This document shows positions 7,355-13,934 of a DNA stretch of 14,198 nucleotides, one piece after another (the first letter of the stretch is position 1; every line of letters starts with the position of its first letter). Location of the stretch: contig CAIJEA010000247.1 of NCBI GenBank assembly GCA_903819605.1, positions 1 through 14,198 of the forward strand. The letters run 5' to 3'. The stretch is from an uncultured cyanobacterium (lineage in GTDB: Bacteria; Cyanobacteriota; Cyanobacteriia; Pseudanabaenales; Pseudanabaenaceae). Both the position numbers and the translations under genes were made by a program. The notes beneath the pieces are model-generated. The model saw nothing but the letters and a program-made list of their open reading frames with translations, was not told the origin of the DNA and ran no database searches.

Positions 7355-7435
7355 AGCTGCCACCAAATGATCGCACTGTCCTACTTATTTTAAACGATTT
7401 TTTCTGGCTTCTTATGTCAAAAAATGTATAAATAC

Positions 7436-7482
7436 AAAAAAGTGGAGAGAAAAGCACTTTACGGCTTTCTCTCCACTTTTTT
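7436..7482 (-). terminator. Intrinsic terminator of the XPB-like helicase gene
   Basis: A perfect 17-bp stem (7436-7452 with 7466-7482, A6GTGGAGAGAAA type), extended near the loop. It starts one base after the helicase stop on the minus strand and ends in a T tract in that direction. It isolates the helicase transcript from the peptidoglycan-binding operon downstream. Confidence 0.88.
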
Positions 7483-7483
7483 G

Positions 7484-8974
7484 TTAAGCATTGTAATCAT
7501 TCAAGTTTTCTGCCGCTATTGGCTTACTTTTGGAAATATCTGTGCCATAGGGAATTCCTATTTGAACTACATTTTCCTGTTGGTTACTTGACTTTGGATG
7601 AGATCGCTCGATACCTCTTCTCCTCTCTGAAGTTCTTTCTTCGCTTGTATCTTCGGTCACAACCTCATACAGAATCGCTTGCTTATTTGCTTCAGTGCCT
7701 CGTCTTAGTACCCGCCCTAATCGCTGAATATATTCACGGGCTGAGCCTGTACCCGATAGCAGGATGGCAATGCGTGCGTCGGGTACATCAACACCTTCGT
7801 TTAACACATGGGAGGTAACTAGAGTCTTATATCTACCTTCGCGGAAGGAAGTCAAAATTTCATGGCGTTCTTTAACAGGAGTTTGATGAGTGAGCGCAGG
7901 AATTAATAAATCTTTGGCAATGCGATAAACCGTGGCGTTGTCATTGGTAAAAATTAGGATACGTTCAGGAAAATGTTGTGCAAGTAAATCTGATAAGACT
8001 CGTAATTTTGCTTCAGTACCTAAAGACAATTCCTTAGATTCGCGATGGGCAAGCATCGCTCTTCTTCCAGCTTGCGATCGCGCACTTGCTTGGACAAATC
8101 TTTGCCATCCTTCCAAACTGCCAAGGGAGATTTTTGATTCTTTCAAAAAAAGATTGCGACTTTGGATTAGAGAATCATAGCGATCGCGTTCTAGCTCAGA
8201 AAGTGAAACTTTAATCTGCACGATTTTATGCTCTGCTAATGCTTGTCCTGACAATTCTTCAGCAGACTTACGATAGACTTCTTCACCAATAAGTAGTTCT
8301 AAATCAGCATGTTTGCCATCACTGCGTTCTGGTGTGGCAGTCAAACCAAGACGGTAGGGAGCGATCGCGTATTCCGCAATCACCCGAAAAAAATCCGTTG
8401 GTAAATGATGGCATTCATCAAATACGATCAAGCCATAAAGATTGCCCAATGCTTCAGCTTGAATCGCGGCGCTATCGTAGGTTGCAACCAAAATTGTCGT
8501 GCGATCGCGAGAGCCTCCCCCCAATAAACCAATCTCTACATCAGGAAAAGCTGCAAGTAAATGAGCATACCATTGATGCATCAAATCGAGAGTTGGCACG
8601 ACAATCAAAGTGCTGCGATTTGTTGCTTGCATAGCAAGTTGTGCCAGATAGGTTTTACCTGCGGCTGTAGGCAAGACGACGATACCTTGTTTCCCCACTC
8701 GTTGCCATGCTGCGAGAGCTTCGCGTTGGTGAGTATAAGGTTCCATTTGGGCATGAGCAATTAATTTAATCTCGCTATATCCCCTCGATTTATCCTCGAT
8801 GGCTATTCCTTCCGATCGCAAATTCAAAATCAACTCGCGATAGCGATTAGCAGGAATACGAAACTTTTCAATGCGATCGTCCCATGTCGCAAATTCAATC
8901 CATGACTTCCCTTTAGGAGGTGGATAGAGAATTAAGGTTCCGCGATCGTAGGTTAATTGTGGAATGCGAGGCAT
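7484..8974 (-). CDS. XPB/Rad25-type superfamily 2 DNA helicase
   Basis: A 496-residue ATP-dependent DNA helicase/translocase of the bacterial XPB type, presumably in repair or DNA remodelling. An N-terminal damage-recognition-like domain (1-75) precedes the Q-like site YTHQREALAAW (80-90), Walker A LPTAAGKT (101-108), motif Ia VVPTLDLMHQW, motif II DECHH (186-190), motif III TATPERSDG (212-220), motif IV ILIFTNDN (339-346), motif V VTSHVLNEGVDVPDA (386-400) and motif VI QRLGRVLRRG (417-426). Every motor motif is intact. The last 50 residues are polar and likely disordered. Archaeal and many bacterial XPB genes lie beside a DUF790/Bax1 nuclease gene; none is here. No clear ribosome binding site is seen, and the start is set by the conserved MPRIPQLTYDRGTL beginning. 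Confidence 0.92.
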   Translation of the reverse strand: MPRIPQLTYDRGTLILYPPPKGKSWIEFATWDDRIEKFRIPANRYRELILNLRSEGIAIEDKSRGYSEIKLIAHAQMEPYTHQREALAAWQRVGKQGIVVLPTAAGKTYLAQLAMQATNRSTLIVVPTLDLMHQWYAHLLAAFPDVEIGLLGGGSRDRTTILVATYDSAAIQAEALGNLYGLIVFDECHHLPTDFFRVIAEYAIAPYRLGLTATPERSDGKHADLELLIGEEVYRKSAEELSGQALAEHKIVQIKVSLSELERDRYDSLIQSRNLFLKESKISLGSLEGWQRFVQASARSQAGRRAMLAHRESKELSLGTEAKLRVLSDLLAQHFPERILIFTNDNATVYRIAKDLLIPALTHQTPVKERHEILTSFREGRYKTLVTSHVLNEGVDVPDARIAILLSGTGSAREYIQRLGRVLRRGTEANKQAILYEVVTEDTSEERTSERRRGIERSHPKSSNQQENVVQIGIPYGTDISKSKPIAAENLNDYNA

Positions 8975-9296
8975 ATTGACATAATTTTTACGGTAGTCAT
9001 CAAGAGGCTAGGATGAGCATTGCTTATCCTAACCTTAAAATCCTGCCATCTTTAGCACTACCACTTTTAGCATAGAAAATCAGTTTTAAAAATCTATTGG
9101 TATCCTTAGCCTTTTTATACCTAGTTTTGGCATGGGTAGCAAAGTCGCTCGGGGTTATAAATAATCACCGTAGCAATAGCCAGTTATGTTAGGACAAAAG
9201 CAAAACCCAGAAGAGAGTTATGGCGCTTTCCGCCGCAACTCTCTTCTGGGTTTTATATCTTAACTTACCTTGCTATAGCTATAAGAGAACTTACAA
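8975..9296. other. Intergenic region between helicase and TPM gene
   Basis: No gene is seen. It holds an imperfect hairpin in the presumed 5' leader of the helicase (9005-9018 with 9022-9035, G-U pairs and mismatches near the base) and the palindromic repeat at 9170-9285. A possible TTGACA-like box (TTGACATAAT around 8976) is probably chance, since it lies on the plus strand with no gene ahead of it. Confidence 0.5.
9170..9285. repeat. Palindromic dispersed repeat, copy B (complete)
   Basis: The core 9202-9219 (AAAACCCAGAAGAGAGTT) is a perfect inverted repeat of 9237-9254, and imperfect symmetry continues out to about 9170 and 9285 (TAGCAATAGC against GCTATAGCTA). The inner part differs from perfect pairing at two bases. 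The right half matches copy A at 1-73 at roughly nine bases in ten. On the minus strand it lies just after the TPM gene stop and is followed by GCTTTTGTCC, so it may also serve as that gene's terminator. Confidence 0.72.
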
Positions 9297-10121
9297 TTAA
9301 CGAACTTCAGGAGAAGGTGTAGCTCGCTTGGGTGAAGGAATAAGATATGCAACTACAGCACCACCAACAAAACCTGCAACATTGCGAACTATTGGCACCC
9401 ATTCGCTAGTCCTTGTTACGACTGGTCCTAGACCAAAGGAGATGAATAACATTCCCCAGAGAGGAGTAAAAATAAGCGCCCATTTCCAAGCAAATATCTC
9501 ACCTTCCTTGCGAGGATGTCCTGCAAAACCAAAGATTACGCCACCAACAATTGAGGTAATCAAAGTGAGAATCCACTGTTCTTGAGGAATTCCGGGAACA
9601 ACCGCACATCCATCGCGATCCAAACAAGTAACGATCGCATCAATGGAAGATAGAATTGATTGATCGTAACCCTGTTCGCGCACGTAGAACTGATTACCGT
9701 AGCGAGACTGCAACTCAATCCAAAAGCCTCGTGATAGTAAGGGATACACGGCATCACCAACACTGAAATTAAGCAAATTGCGCCCGCGTGCATCGGCAAC
9801 TAACATTACACTCTGATCGTCCAAGCCCCAAAAATCTTTTACAGCACGTCCAGGAGTACGATCGACCTGAGTGAGAACTCGCAATTTCCAGCCAGTTAGT
9901 TCCTCAAATTTTGTGAGTTTTTGATCTAGCTCAAGTTCTTCAGCATCAGTTAGAAACCTTCCCAAATCAATTACATTTGTATACTTTTCTGGTAGTAGCT
10001 CAGGCGCGTCAAACGCATGGGCAGCAGGAATATGGGTAAAGGCGATCGCTATGGGTAGAAATATGGCGATCGCCAAAGTAATAAACTTTTTAAAAGTTGT
10101 TGTAGAAATTGCTTTGAGCAT
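9297..10121 (-). CDS. TPM-domain (TLP18.3/Psb32-like) membrane protein
   Basis: A 274-residue protein. A signal peptide spans 1-36 (hydrophobic 14-29, cleavage likely after AHA at 34-36). The TPM domain follows at about 44-165 (NVIDLGRFLTDAEELELDQKLTKFEELTGWKLRVLTQ, with FWGLDDQSVMLVAD and the LLNFSVGDAVYPLL stretch). Residues 166 and 172 are a cysteine pair (CLDRDGC) that could form a disulfide outside the cytoplasm. The C-terminal third has about three hydrophobic segments (182-200, 212-233, 243-262) and a short basic/proline tail. TPM proteins of plant and cyanobacterial thylakoids (TLP18.3, Psb32) help photosystem II turnover, usually with a single C-terminal helix; the larger membrane part here is a difference, so I do not give the psb32 name. 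It is transcribed divergently from rbgA across an 88-bp gap. Confidence 0.82.
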   Translation of the reverse strand: MLKAISTTTFKKFITLAIAIFLPIAIAFTHIPAAHAFDAPELLPEKYTNVIDLGRFLTDAEELELDQKLTKFEELTGWKLRVLTQVDRTPGRAVKDFWGLDDQSVMLVADARGRNLLNFSVGDAVYPLLSRGFWIELQSRYGNQFYVREQGYDQSILSSIDAIVTCLDRDGCAVVPGIPQEQWILTLITSIVGGVIFGFAGHPRKEGEIFAWKWALIFTPLWGMLFISFGLGPVVTRTSEWVPIVRNVAGFVGGAVVAYLIPSPKRATPSPEVR

Positions 10122-10209
10122 AGGTATTTTTTAAAAGCAGATCTTAATATTTCTTAATATCTTAGCAGGGGTATATAGTTTAAGTAACTCTTCTCGGTAT
10201 TTTTATTTA
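10122..10209. promoter_or_regulatory. Divergent promoter region for the TPM gene and rbgA
   Basis: This 88-bp gap must hold both promoters. AT-rich -10-like boxes are visible (TATATAGT at about 10172-10179 for rbgA, several TATT/AATATT steps for the other strand), but no convincing -35 partner is seen and neither gene has a strong ribosome binding site. Confidence 0.4.
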
Positions 10210-11049
10210 ATGGCAAGCCCAATTCAGTGGTATCCCGGACATATCGCCAAAGCTGAAAAACAATTGTTAGAACAGCTTAAGTTGGTTGATGTGGTAATTG
10301 AGGTACGCGACTCGCGCATTTTAATGTCTAGTAAACACCCAAAAATCGAAAAATGGGTAGAAGGAAAATCTCATATTTTAGTATGTAATCGCACTGATGC
10401 CATCTCATCGACCGTGCGATCGCAATGGACGCGCTGGTTTACCGAGCAAGAGCGTATGGCATATTTTACCGATGCACAGGCAGGTAAAGGCATGGTGGAT
10501 TTGCTCAAGGCGGCTCAGGTGGCAGGCGAAAAGGTAAACGAACGACGACATGGTCGTGGAATGTTGCCTCGTCCAGTCAGGGCGGTAGTAGTTGGCTTTC
10601 CAAATGTAGGCAAATCAGCACTAATTAATCGGTTGCTCAAGAAAAAGGTAGTTGCTAGTGCCAATAAGCCGGGGGTCACACGTCAGTTACGCTGGATTAG
10701 GATTTCTGATGAGATTGAATTGCTTGATACTCCTGGAGTCATCCCACCTTTGCTCCACGATCAAGATGCAGCAATGAAATTGGCTATTTGTGATGATATT
10801 GGGCAAGCCGCCTATGACAATGTGTTGGTTGCTGCCGAGGCAGTAGATTTGCTGATTAAATTAAATGCTAAGTTAAGTAGCCGTTACATTATCGATCCGC
10901 AAACTGTAACTTCAGGTATCGAGTATATTCACCAAGTCGCAGCTTTAAATAAGTTTCAAGGCGATCTTGATAAAGTTGCTCGACTTATTTTGTATGATTT
11001 TCGCAAAGGCAAATTAGGCGCGATCGCCTTAGAAATGCCTCCTTCGTGA
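10210..11049 (+). CDS. ylqF: Ribosome biogenesis GTPase RbgA/YlqF
   Basis: A 279-residue cytoplasmic GTPase that assists late assembly of the 50S subunit. It has the circularly permuted G-motif order that defines the family: G4 (NRTD, 60-63, with Arg for the usual Lys) comes first, then G1 GFPNVGKS (129-136), G2 PGVT (154-157) and G3 DTPG (173-176). The N-terminus IQWYPGHIAKAEKQL and the VVIEVRDSRI stretch (29-37) are typical, and the C-terminal helical domain (about 190-275) is complete. Length is close to B. subtilis RbgA (282). No upstream ribosome binding site is evident. The gene appears monocistronic; what follows is decayed DNA. Confidence 0.95.
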   Translation: MASPIQWYPGHIAKAEKQLLEQLKLVDVVIEVRDSRILMSSKHPKIEKWVEGKSHILVCNRTDAISSTVRSQWTRWFTEQERMAYFTDAQAGKGMVDLLKAAQVAGEKVNERRHGRGMLPRPVRAVVVGFPNVGKSALINRLLKKKVVASANKPGVTRQLRWIRISDEIELLDTPGVIPPLLHDQDAAMKLAICDDIGQAAYDNVLVAAEAVDLLIKLNAKLSSRYIIDPQTVTSGIEYIHQVAALNKFQGDLDKVARLILYDFRKGKLGAIALEMPPS

Positions 11050-11133
11050 ATAGAAAATATATTGATAAATACTTCAAGGATAAATTAAGAAAGGTAAATA
11101 TAATTTTTGTATAGCAGTAACCAGTTATGTCAG

Positions 11134-11360
11134 CTATAAATGATGTAATTTCTCTAATCTCAAGAGATGAATTTCGTATTCGGCGAGATTCAAGTTGGGT
11201 GAATATAAAGGCTTGCAGATGAATTCTATGACTATCTTATTCGCTATTCCAACAGTTTAAAGATGTGCTTTCAACTGCTTTTTCATCGTTTATTTATGTG
11301 TTGAGTTGCTATCTAAAGCAATTAATAGCTTCTCTACTTTGTCTTTGTAAGCACCTTTAC
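11134..11360 (-). pseudogene. Degenerate IS630-like transposase, C-terminal relic
   Basis: On the minus strand 11256-11134 reads an open stretch ending LYSPNLNLAEYEIHLLRL, then EKLHHL and a stop. YSPNLN(L)xEY is the signature around the last catalytic Glu of IS630-family DDE transposases. Upstream in another frame, 11355-11290 reads KLLIALDSNSTHK, like the LDNxxxHK motif around the second catalytic Asp. Stops and frame changes between the two pieces show that it is dead. I cannot follow the N-terminal part; it may extend toward 11500. Confidence 0.6.
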
Positions 11361-11540
11361 ACAGCAATATAGGGTATTGGGCTACATCTTCAGTTTTTGA
11401 ATTTGGCTTTAAATTGTAGATAGATTTCTTCAGTTAAAGCGTCAATCAAGATTATACAGTTGACTTTGTTTCTCTCTCCCTTTTTGTTACTTGGAATCTT
11501 TGGTTTGCAATTTCATTGTGCCATAAATGCTCGTGAACGC

Positions 11541-11607
11541 GCAGAAAACCAATCTCAGCAAGGGTTTTGGATTTTCATTTTGCCGTAATCAAAATGAAAA
11601 CTGCTAT
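11541..11607. repeat. MITE-like element, copy 2 (right part)
   Basis: The module TTTTCATTTTG, 7 bases, CAAAATGAAAA followed by the terminus CTGCTATA repeats the right part of the 383-487 element with few differences. Its end TGAAAACTGCTATA is the exact complement of the left terminus of copy 1. A weak inner stem (AAAACC at 11544-11549, GGTTTT at 11563-11568) remains, and no matching left end is recognisable, so this copy seems truncated. Confidence 0.6.
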
Positions 11608-11616
11608 AAATATTTT

Positions 11617-11703
11617 GAGGCAGGAATGAATGATTACATCCGCAAGCCTGTTAATATTCAAGAAATCATTCGAGTAATTTCTCAATCCCAATCTCTATTA
11701 TAA
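11617..11703 (+). pseudogene. C-terminal relic of a response-regulator receiver domain
   Basis: The frame reads EAGMNDYIRKPVNIQEIIRVI and then a short polar tail to TAA at 11701-11703. The pattern AGMxDYxxKPVxxxEL is the last strand and helix of CheY-like receiver domains, with the invariant Lys-Pro. Everything upstream is missing and replaced by the MITE-like end, whose frame happens to stay open into it. It is most likely the tail of a lost hybrid kinase or response regulator. Confidence 0.6.
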
Positions 11704-11724
11704 AACCGCAAAGAATTTAAATGC

Positions 11725-12657
11725 ATGTCAACTAGCAAAATCTATTTAAAAGGCGTGAGAGCCTATGGATATGTGGGGTATTTGCCTGAAGAAAATATCT
11801 TAGGTCAATGGTTTGAGGTTGATGCAACATTGTGGGTGGATTTTGAGCAATCAACCTATAGCGACGAGATAGAAGATACAGTCAACTACGCTTTTTGCAT
11901 TAACAAGATCGAAACTCTGATCCAAACTCACAAATTCAAACTGATCGAGCGTTTGGTCGGCGCGATCGCGGATAGTTTGCTAGAAGATCCAAAACTTGAA
12001 AAAGTCGAAGTTCGTGTCATCAAGCGACCACCTATTCCTAATTTCCAAGGCTCTGTTGCTGTAGAAATCGTCCGATCGCGTTCTCAATTATTAAAAACAA
12101 GCACCCAAGAATCCACTGCTACACTGAAAGATAAGGATTCAACTCCTAAAAACGCTCTAATCAAAGTCAACCCATCACCAGTCATCAATTCTGCAACTAC
12201 AGACTTATCTTCATCCAAAATTATCAGTATCCACACTGACGGAGCCTGTTCTAAGAATCCCGGACCTGGTGGTTGGGGCGTAGTAATTCATTTCTCCGAT
12301 GGAAGCACTAAGGAACTCGGCGGCGGTATACGCGAAACGACCAACAATCAAATGGAACTACAAGGCGCGATCGCTGCTTTAGAATTTCTCGCGACTCATA
12401 AGCAATCAGCACCCGTCGATCTCTATACCGATAGTAAATATGTGCTAGACGGGATTACCAAATGGATTAAAGGCTGGAAAAAGAATGGCTGGAAAACCAA
12501 AGACAATAGGCCTGTAAAAAATCAAGAACTTTGGCAACAACTCGATCCGCTAAATTCTGCAAATATTCGATGGCATTGGGTCGAAGGACATTCTGGCGAT
12601 CCTGATAACGAGCGTTGTGATGCGATCGCCCGCAGCTATACTGCCAAATATGCCTAG
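11725..12657 (+). CDS. Fused dihydroneopterin aldolase (FolB) - ribonuclease HI
   Basis: A 310-residue protein with two complete enzymes. Residues 4-118 are FolB, which cleaves 7,8-dihydroneopterin to hydroxymethyl-dihydropterin in folate synthesis; residues aligned to the S. aureus active site are present (Glu23 in EENILGQ, Tyr55 in TVNYA, Lys100 in VIKRPPIP). Residues 119-163 are a Ser/Thr/Lys-rich linker. Residues 165-310 are RNase HI, which cuts the RNA strand of RNA-DNA hybrids: Asp172 (HTDGACSKNPGPGGWG), Glu211 (NNQMELQGA), Asp236 (YTDSKYV), His289 (VEGHSG) and Asp299 (NERCDAIA) are all kept, as is the basic WKKNGWKTKD handle. The first Met after the linker is residue 210, inside the RNase H core, and I see no in-frame GTG or TTG in the linker. 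The RNase part should thus only be made as a fusion. A weak ribosome binding site precedes ATG 11725. Confidence 0.93.
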   Translation: MSTSKIYLKGVRAYGYVGYLPEENILGQWFEVDATLWVDFEQSTYSDEIEDTVNYAFCINKIETLIQTHKFKLIERLVGAIADSLLEDPKLEKVEVRVIKRPPIPNFQGSVAVEIVRSRSQLLKTSTQESTATLKDKDSTPKNALIKVNPSPVINSATTDLSSSKIISIHTDGACSKNPGPGGWGVVIHFSDGSTKELGGGIRETTNNQMELQGAIAALEFLATHKQSAPVDLYTDSKYVLDGITKWIKGWKKNGWKTKDNRPVKNQELWQQLDPLNSANIRWHWVEGHSGDPDNERCDAIARSYTAKYA

Positions 12658-12692
12658 AACAAGAGAGACTCGCTTTGCGAGTCTCTCTTGTT
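12658..12692 (+). terminator. Terminator of the folB-rnhA fusion gene
   Basis: A perfect 16-bp stem (12658-12673 with 12677-12692), loop TTT, begins immediately after the stop codon. The T tail is short (TTAGTT), and its right arm overlaps the -35 box of the xisH promoter. Confidence 0.82.
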
Positions 12693-12716
12693 AGTTAAAG
12701 ACGCAATCATTATAAT
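12688..12716 (+). promoter_or_regulatory. Promoter of xisH-xisI
   Basis: TTGTTA (12688-12693), a 17-base spacer, and a perfect TATAAT (12711-12716). The predicted transcription start, about seven bases on, falls at or next to the A of ATG 12724, so the mRNA would be leaderless or nearly so. Confidence 0.62.
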
Positions 12717-12723
12717 TAAAACA

Positions 12724-13137
12724 ATGGCAAGAGATTTATTTCATGATGCAGTTAAAAATGCACTAATCAAAGATGGTTGGCGGATTACCGATGATCCATT
12801 TTCCTTGAAAGTAGGAGATTCCGAACTTTATATAGACCTTGGAGCAGAAAGACTCATCGCTGCTGAACGTAACAATGAGAAAATAGCCGTAGAAATTAAA
12901 AGCTTTATTGGCAACTCATCTCTTAGTGACTTTCATTTAGCCGTCGGGCAATTTATTAATTATAGGATAGGTCTAAAAGCAGCATATCCAGACCGTAAAC
13001 TATTTCTAGCGATTCCCAATACTGCCTATGAAACCTTCTTTAAAAAAGAATTCCCACGCATGGTGATCCAAGAATGTCAGCTTGATATTTTAGTTTATGA
13101 CATAAAAAATGAGGTGATTGTCACATGGAAAATCTAG
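12724..13137 (+). CDS. xisH: XisH family protein (fdxN element excision controlling factor type)
   Basis: A 137-residue protein. XisH was named for its need in excision of the fdxN element in Anabaena heterocysts, but the family is widespread in cyanobacteria without such an element. The typical start MARDLFHDAVKNALIKDGW and the core YIDLGAERLIAAERNNEKIAVEIKSF are present, then GQFINYRIGL at 75-84 and the C-terminal VYDIKNEVIVTW. Asp38 with Glu57-Ile-Lys59 resembles a PD-(D/E)xK nuclease site; that activity is inference. Starting at ATG 12724 instead of the upstream TTG 12688 fits both the promoter and the family N-terminus. Its last 13 bases overlap xisI, so the two are translationally coupled. 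Confidence 0.92.
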   Translation: MARDLFHDAVKNALIKDGWRITDDPFSLKVGDSELYIDLGAERLIAAERNNEKIAVEIKSFIGNSSLSDFHLAVGQFINYRIGLKAAYPDRKLFLAIPNTAYETFFKKEFPRMVIQECQLDILVYDIKNEVIVTWKI

Positions 13138-13469
13138 AAAAAATCCATAACTATCGTAATATTATCAAACAAATTCTCAGCCAATACGCCACCTATAAAC
13201 CTTCACATGGCGAAATTGAAATGCAAACTCTATTTGATACCGAACAGGATCGCTATCAAGTGCTAGCAATTGGTTGGGATCAAGAAAAACGTATCTATGG
13301 TTGCTCCATGCATCTGGACATTAAAGCAGGAAAAATCTGGATTCAAGCCAACAATACAGAAATAGATATTGCTGAAGCTTTAGTTGCTCAAGGAGTGCCT
13401 AAAGAAGATATCGTGATTGGCTTACAACCTGACTATTTGAGGCAATATACAGGATATGCGATCGTCTAA
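13125..13469 (+). CDS. xisI: XisI family protein (fdxN element excision controlling factor type)
   Basis: A 114-residue protein, the usual partner of XisH. Family features are visible: the N-terminal helix KIHNYRNIIKQILSQYATYKP, DRYQVLAIGWDQEKRIYGCSMHLDIKAGKIWIQ (42-74), the NTEIDIAEALVAQGVPKEDIVIG stretch (77-99), and the C-terminal end LQPDYLRQYTGYAIV. A ribosome binding site (GAGGTG, 13111-13116) lies within the end of xisH. It is probably a DNA-free partner or regulator of XisH; the biochemical role is not known to me. No recombinase gene (xisF, xisA) or attachment-site pair is visible in the window. Confidence 0.93.
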   Translation: MENLEKIHNYRNIIKQILSQYATYKPSHGEIEMQTLFDTEQDRYQVLAIGWDQEKRIYGCSMHLDIKAGKIWIQANNTEIDIAEALVAQGVPKEDIVIGLQPDYLRQYTGYAIV

Positions 13470-13740
13470 AAAATAAATTCAAAAGGTGAAGCGATCGCCC
13501 CAACCCTCATCTCCCAAATTTTGCACAACAGAGATCGCCACATAATCAACCAAAAAAGCGATCGCCTATAGTTATTTGCTAAGCTCGCATCACATCAATT
13601 TTATCTGCTATAGATAAGCGTCAAAGTTTGAGCCGAGGTTTGAAAAGGATTTAAAGTCGGTTTAAAGATCGTAGTCTTTTAGCAAGGTTAAAGCAGATAA
13701 TTTTGATTTTTAGAGAGACACAAACTCTAATTAAAATAGC
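13470..13740. other. Intergenic region after xisI
   Basis: No gene is seen. Two HIP1 octamers (GCGATCGC at 13491-13498 and 13558-13565) are present, with no clear terminator hairpin for xisHI and no recognisable repeat. The promoter of the next unit starts at 13741. Confidence 0.55.
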
Positions 13741-13769
13741 TTGATATTTGAAGATATTCGGTTTATAAT
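13741..13769 (+). promoter_or_regulatory. Promoter of a small transcription unit
   Basis: TTGATA (13741-13746), a 17-base spacer, and a perfect TATAAT (13764-13769). With the terminator at 14055-14109 it would define a transcript of about 330 nt starting near 13776. Confidence 0.58.
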
Positions 13770-13844
13770 TCTATTTAGGTAAAATTAATACCTAGCTTGT
13801 CTCAAAGCTTTAACTTAGAGAGTGCCTTTCGTGGGGAGAAAATT

Positions 13845-13934
13845 ATGCGAAAGGATATCTCTAAATCCAATGAAAAATTTAAATTTTATCAATCGTGTCT
13901 TAGCAAAACTGTTCGTGTCCCTCTACTTGATTAA
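13845..13934 (+). CDS. Possible 29-residue small ORF
   Basis: The ATG at 13845 follows GGGGAG (13833-13838), the best ribosome binding site in this unit, and opens a 29-codon frame (basic, MRKDISKSNEKFKFYQ and onward to TVRVPLLD). It overlaps the longer ORF in another frame and may act as a leader peptide, or be the real product. No family is recognised. Confidence 0.25.
   Translation: MRKDISKSNEKFKFYQSCLSKTVRVPLLD

Larger units (their letters stand above)
11050..11724. other. Decay zone between rbgA and the folB-rnhA fusion
   Basis: There is no intact gene in 675 bp. In order it holds a short repeat-like stretch at 11111-11138 (TATAGCAGTAACCAGTTATG, similar to the left end of the 9170 repeat), a minus-strand IS630-like transposase relic, a MITE-like terminus (11541-11607), and the C-terminal relic of a receiver domain (11617-11703). 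Confidence 0.65.

Noticed and set aside
7387..7420. TTGACA and TAAAAT as promoter of the PG-binding operon
   Set aside because: The boxes are 22 bases apart, too far for a standard promoter; an operon promoter in 7367-7435 is likely but not assignable.
7519..8764. Several plus-strand frames inside the helicase gene
   Set aside because: They are antisense to an intact helicase with all motifs; composition reflects the opposite strand.
12688..12723. TTG start giving XisH twelve extra residues
   Set aside because: It lies in the terminator arm and -35 box, and the family begins at MARDLFHDAV.
12724..13469. An fdxN-type excision element around xisHI
   Set aside because: No recombinase gene, no nif or fdxN genes and no direct-repeat attachment pair in the window; the pair is free-standing.
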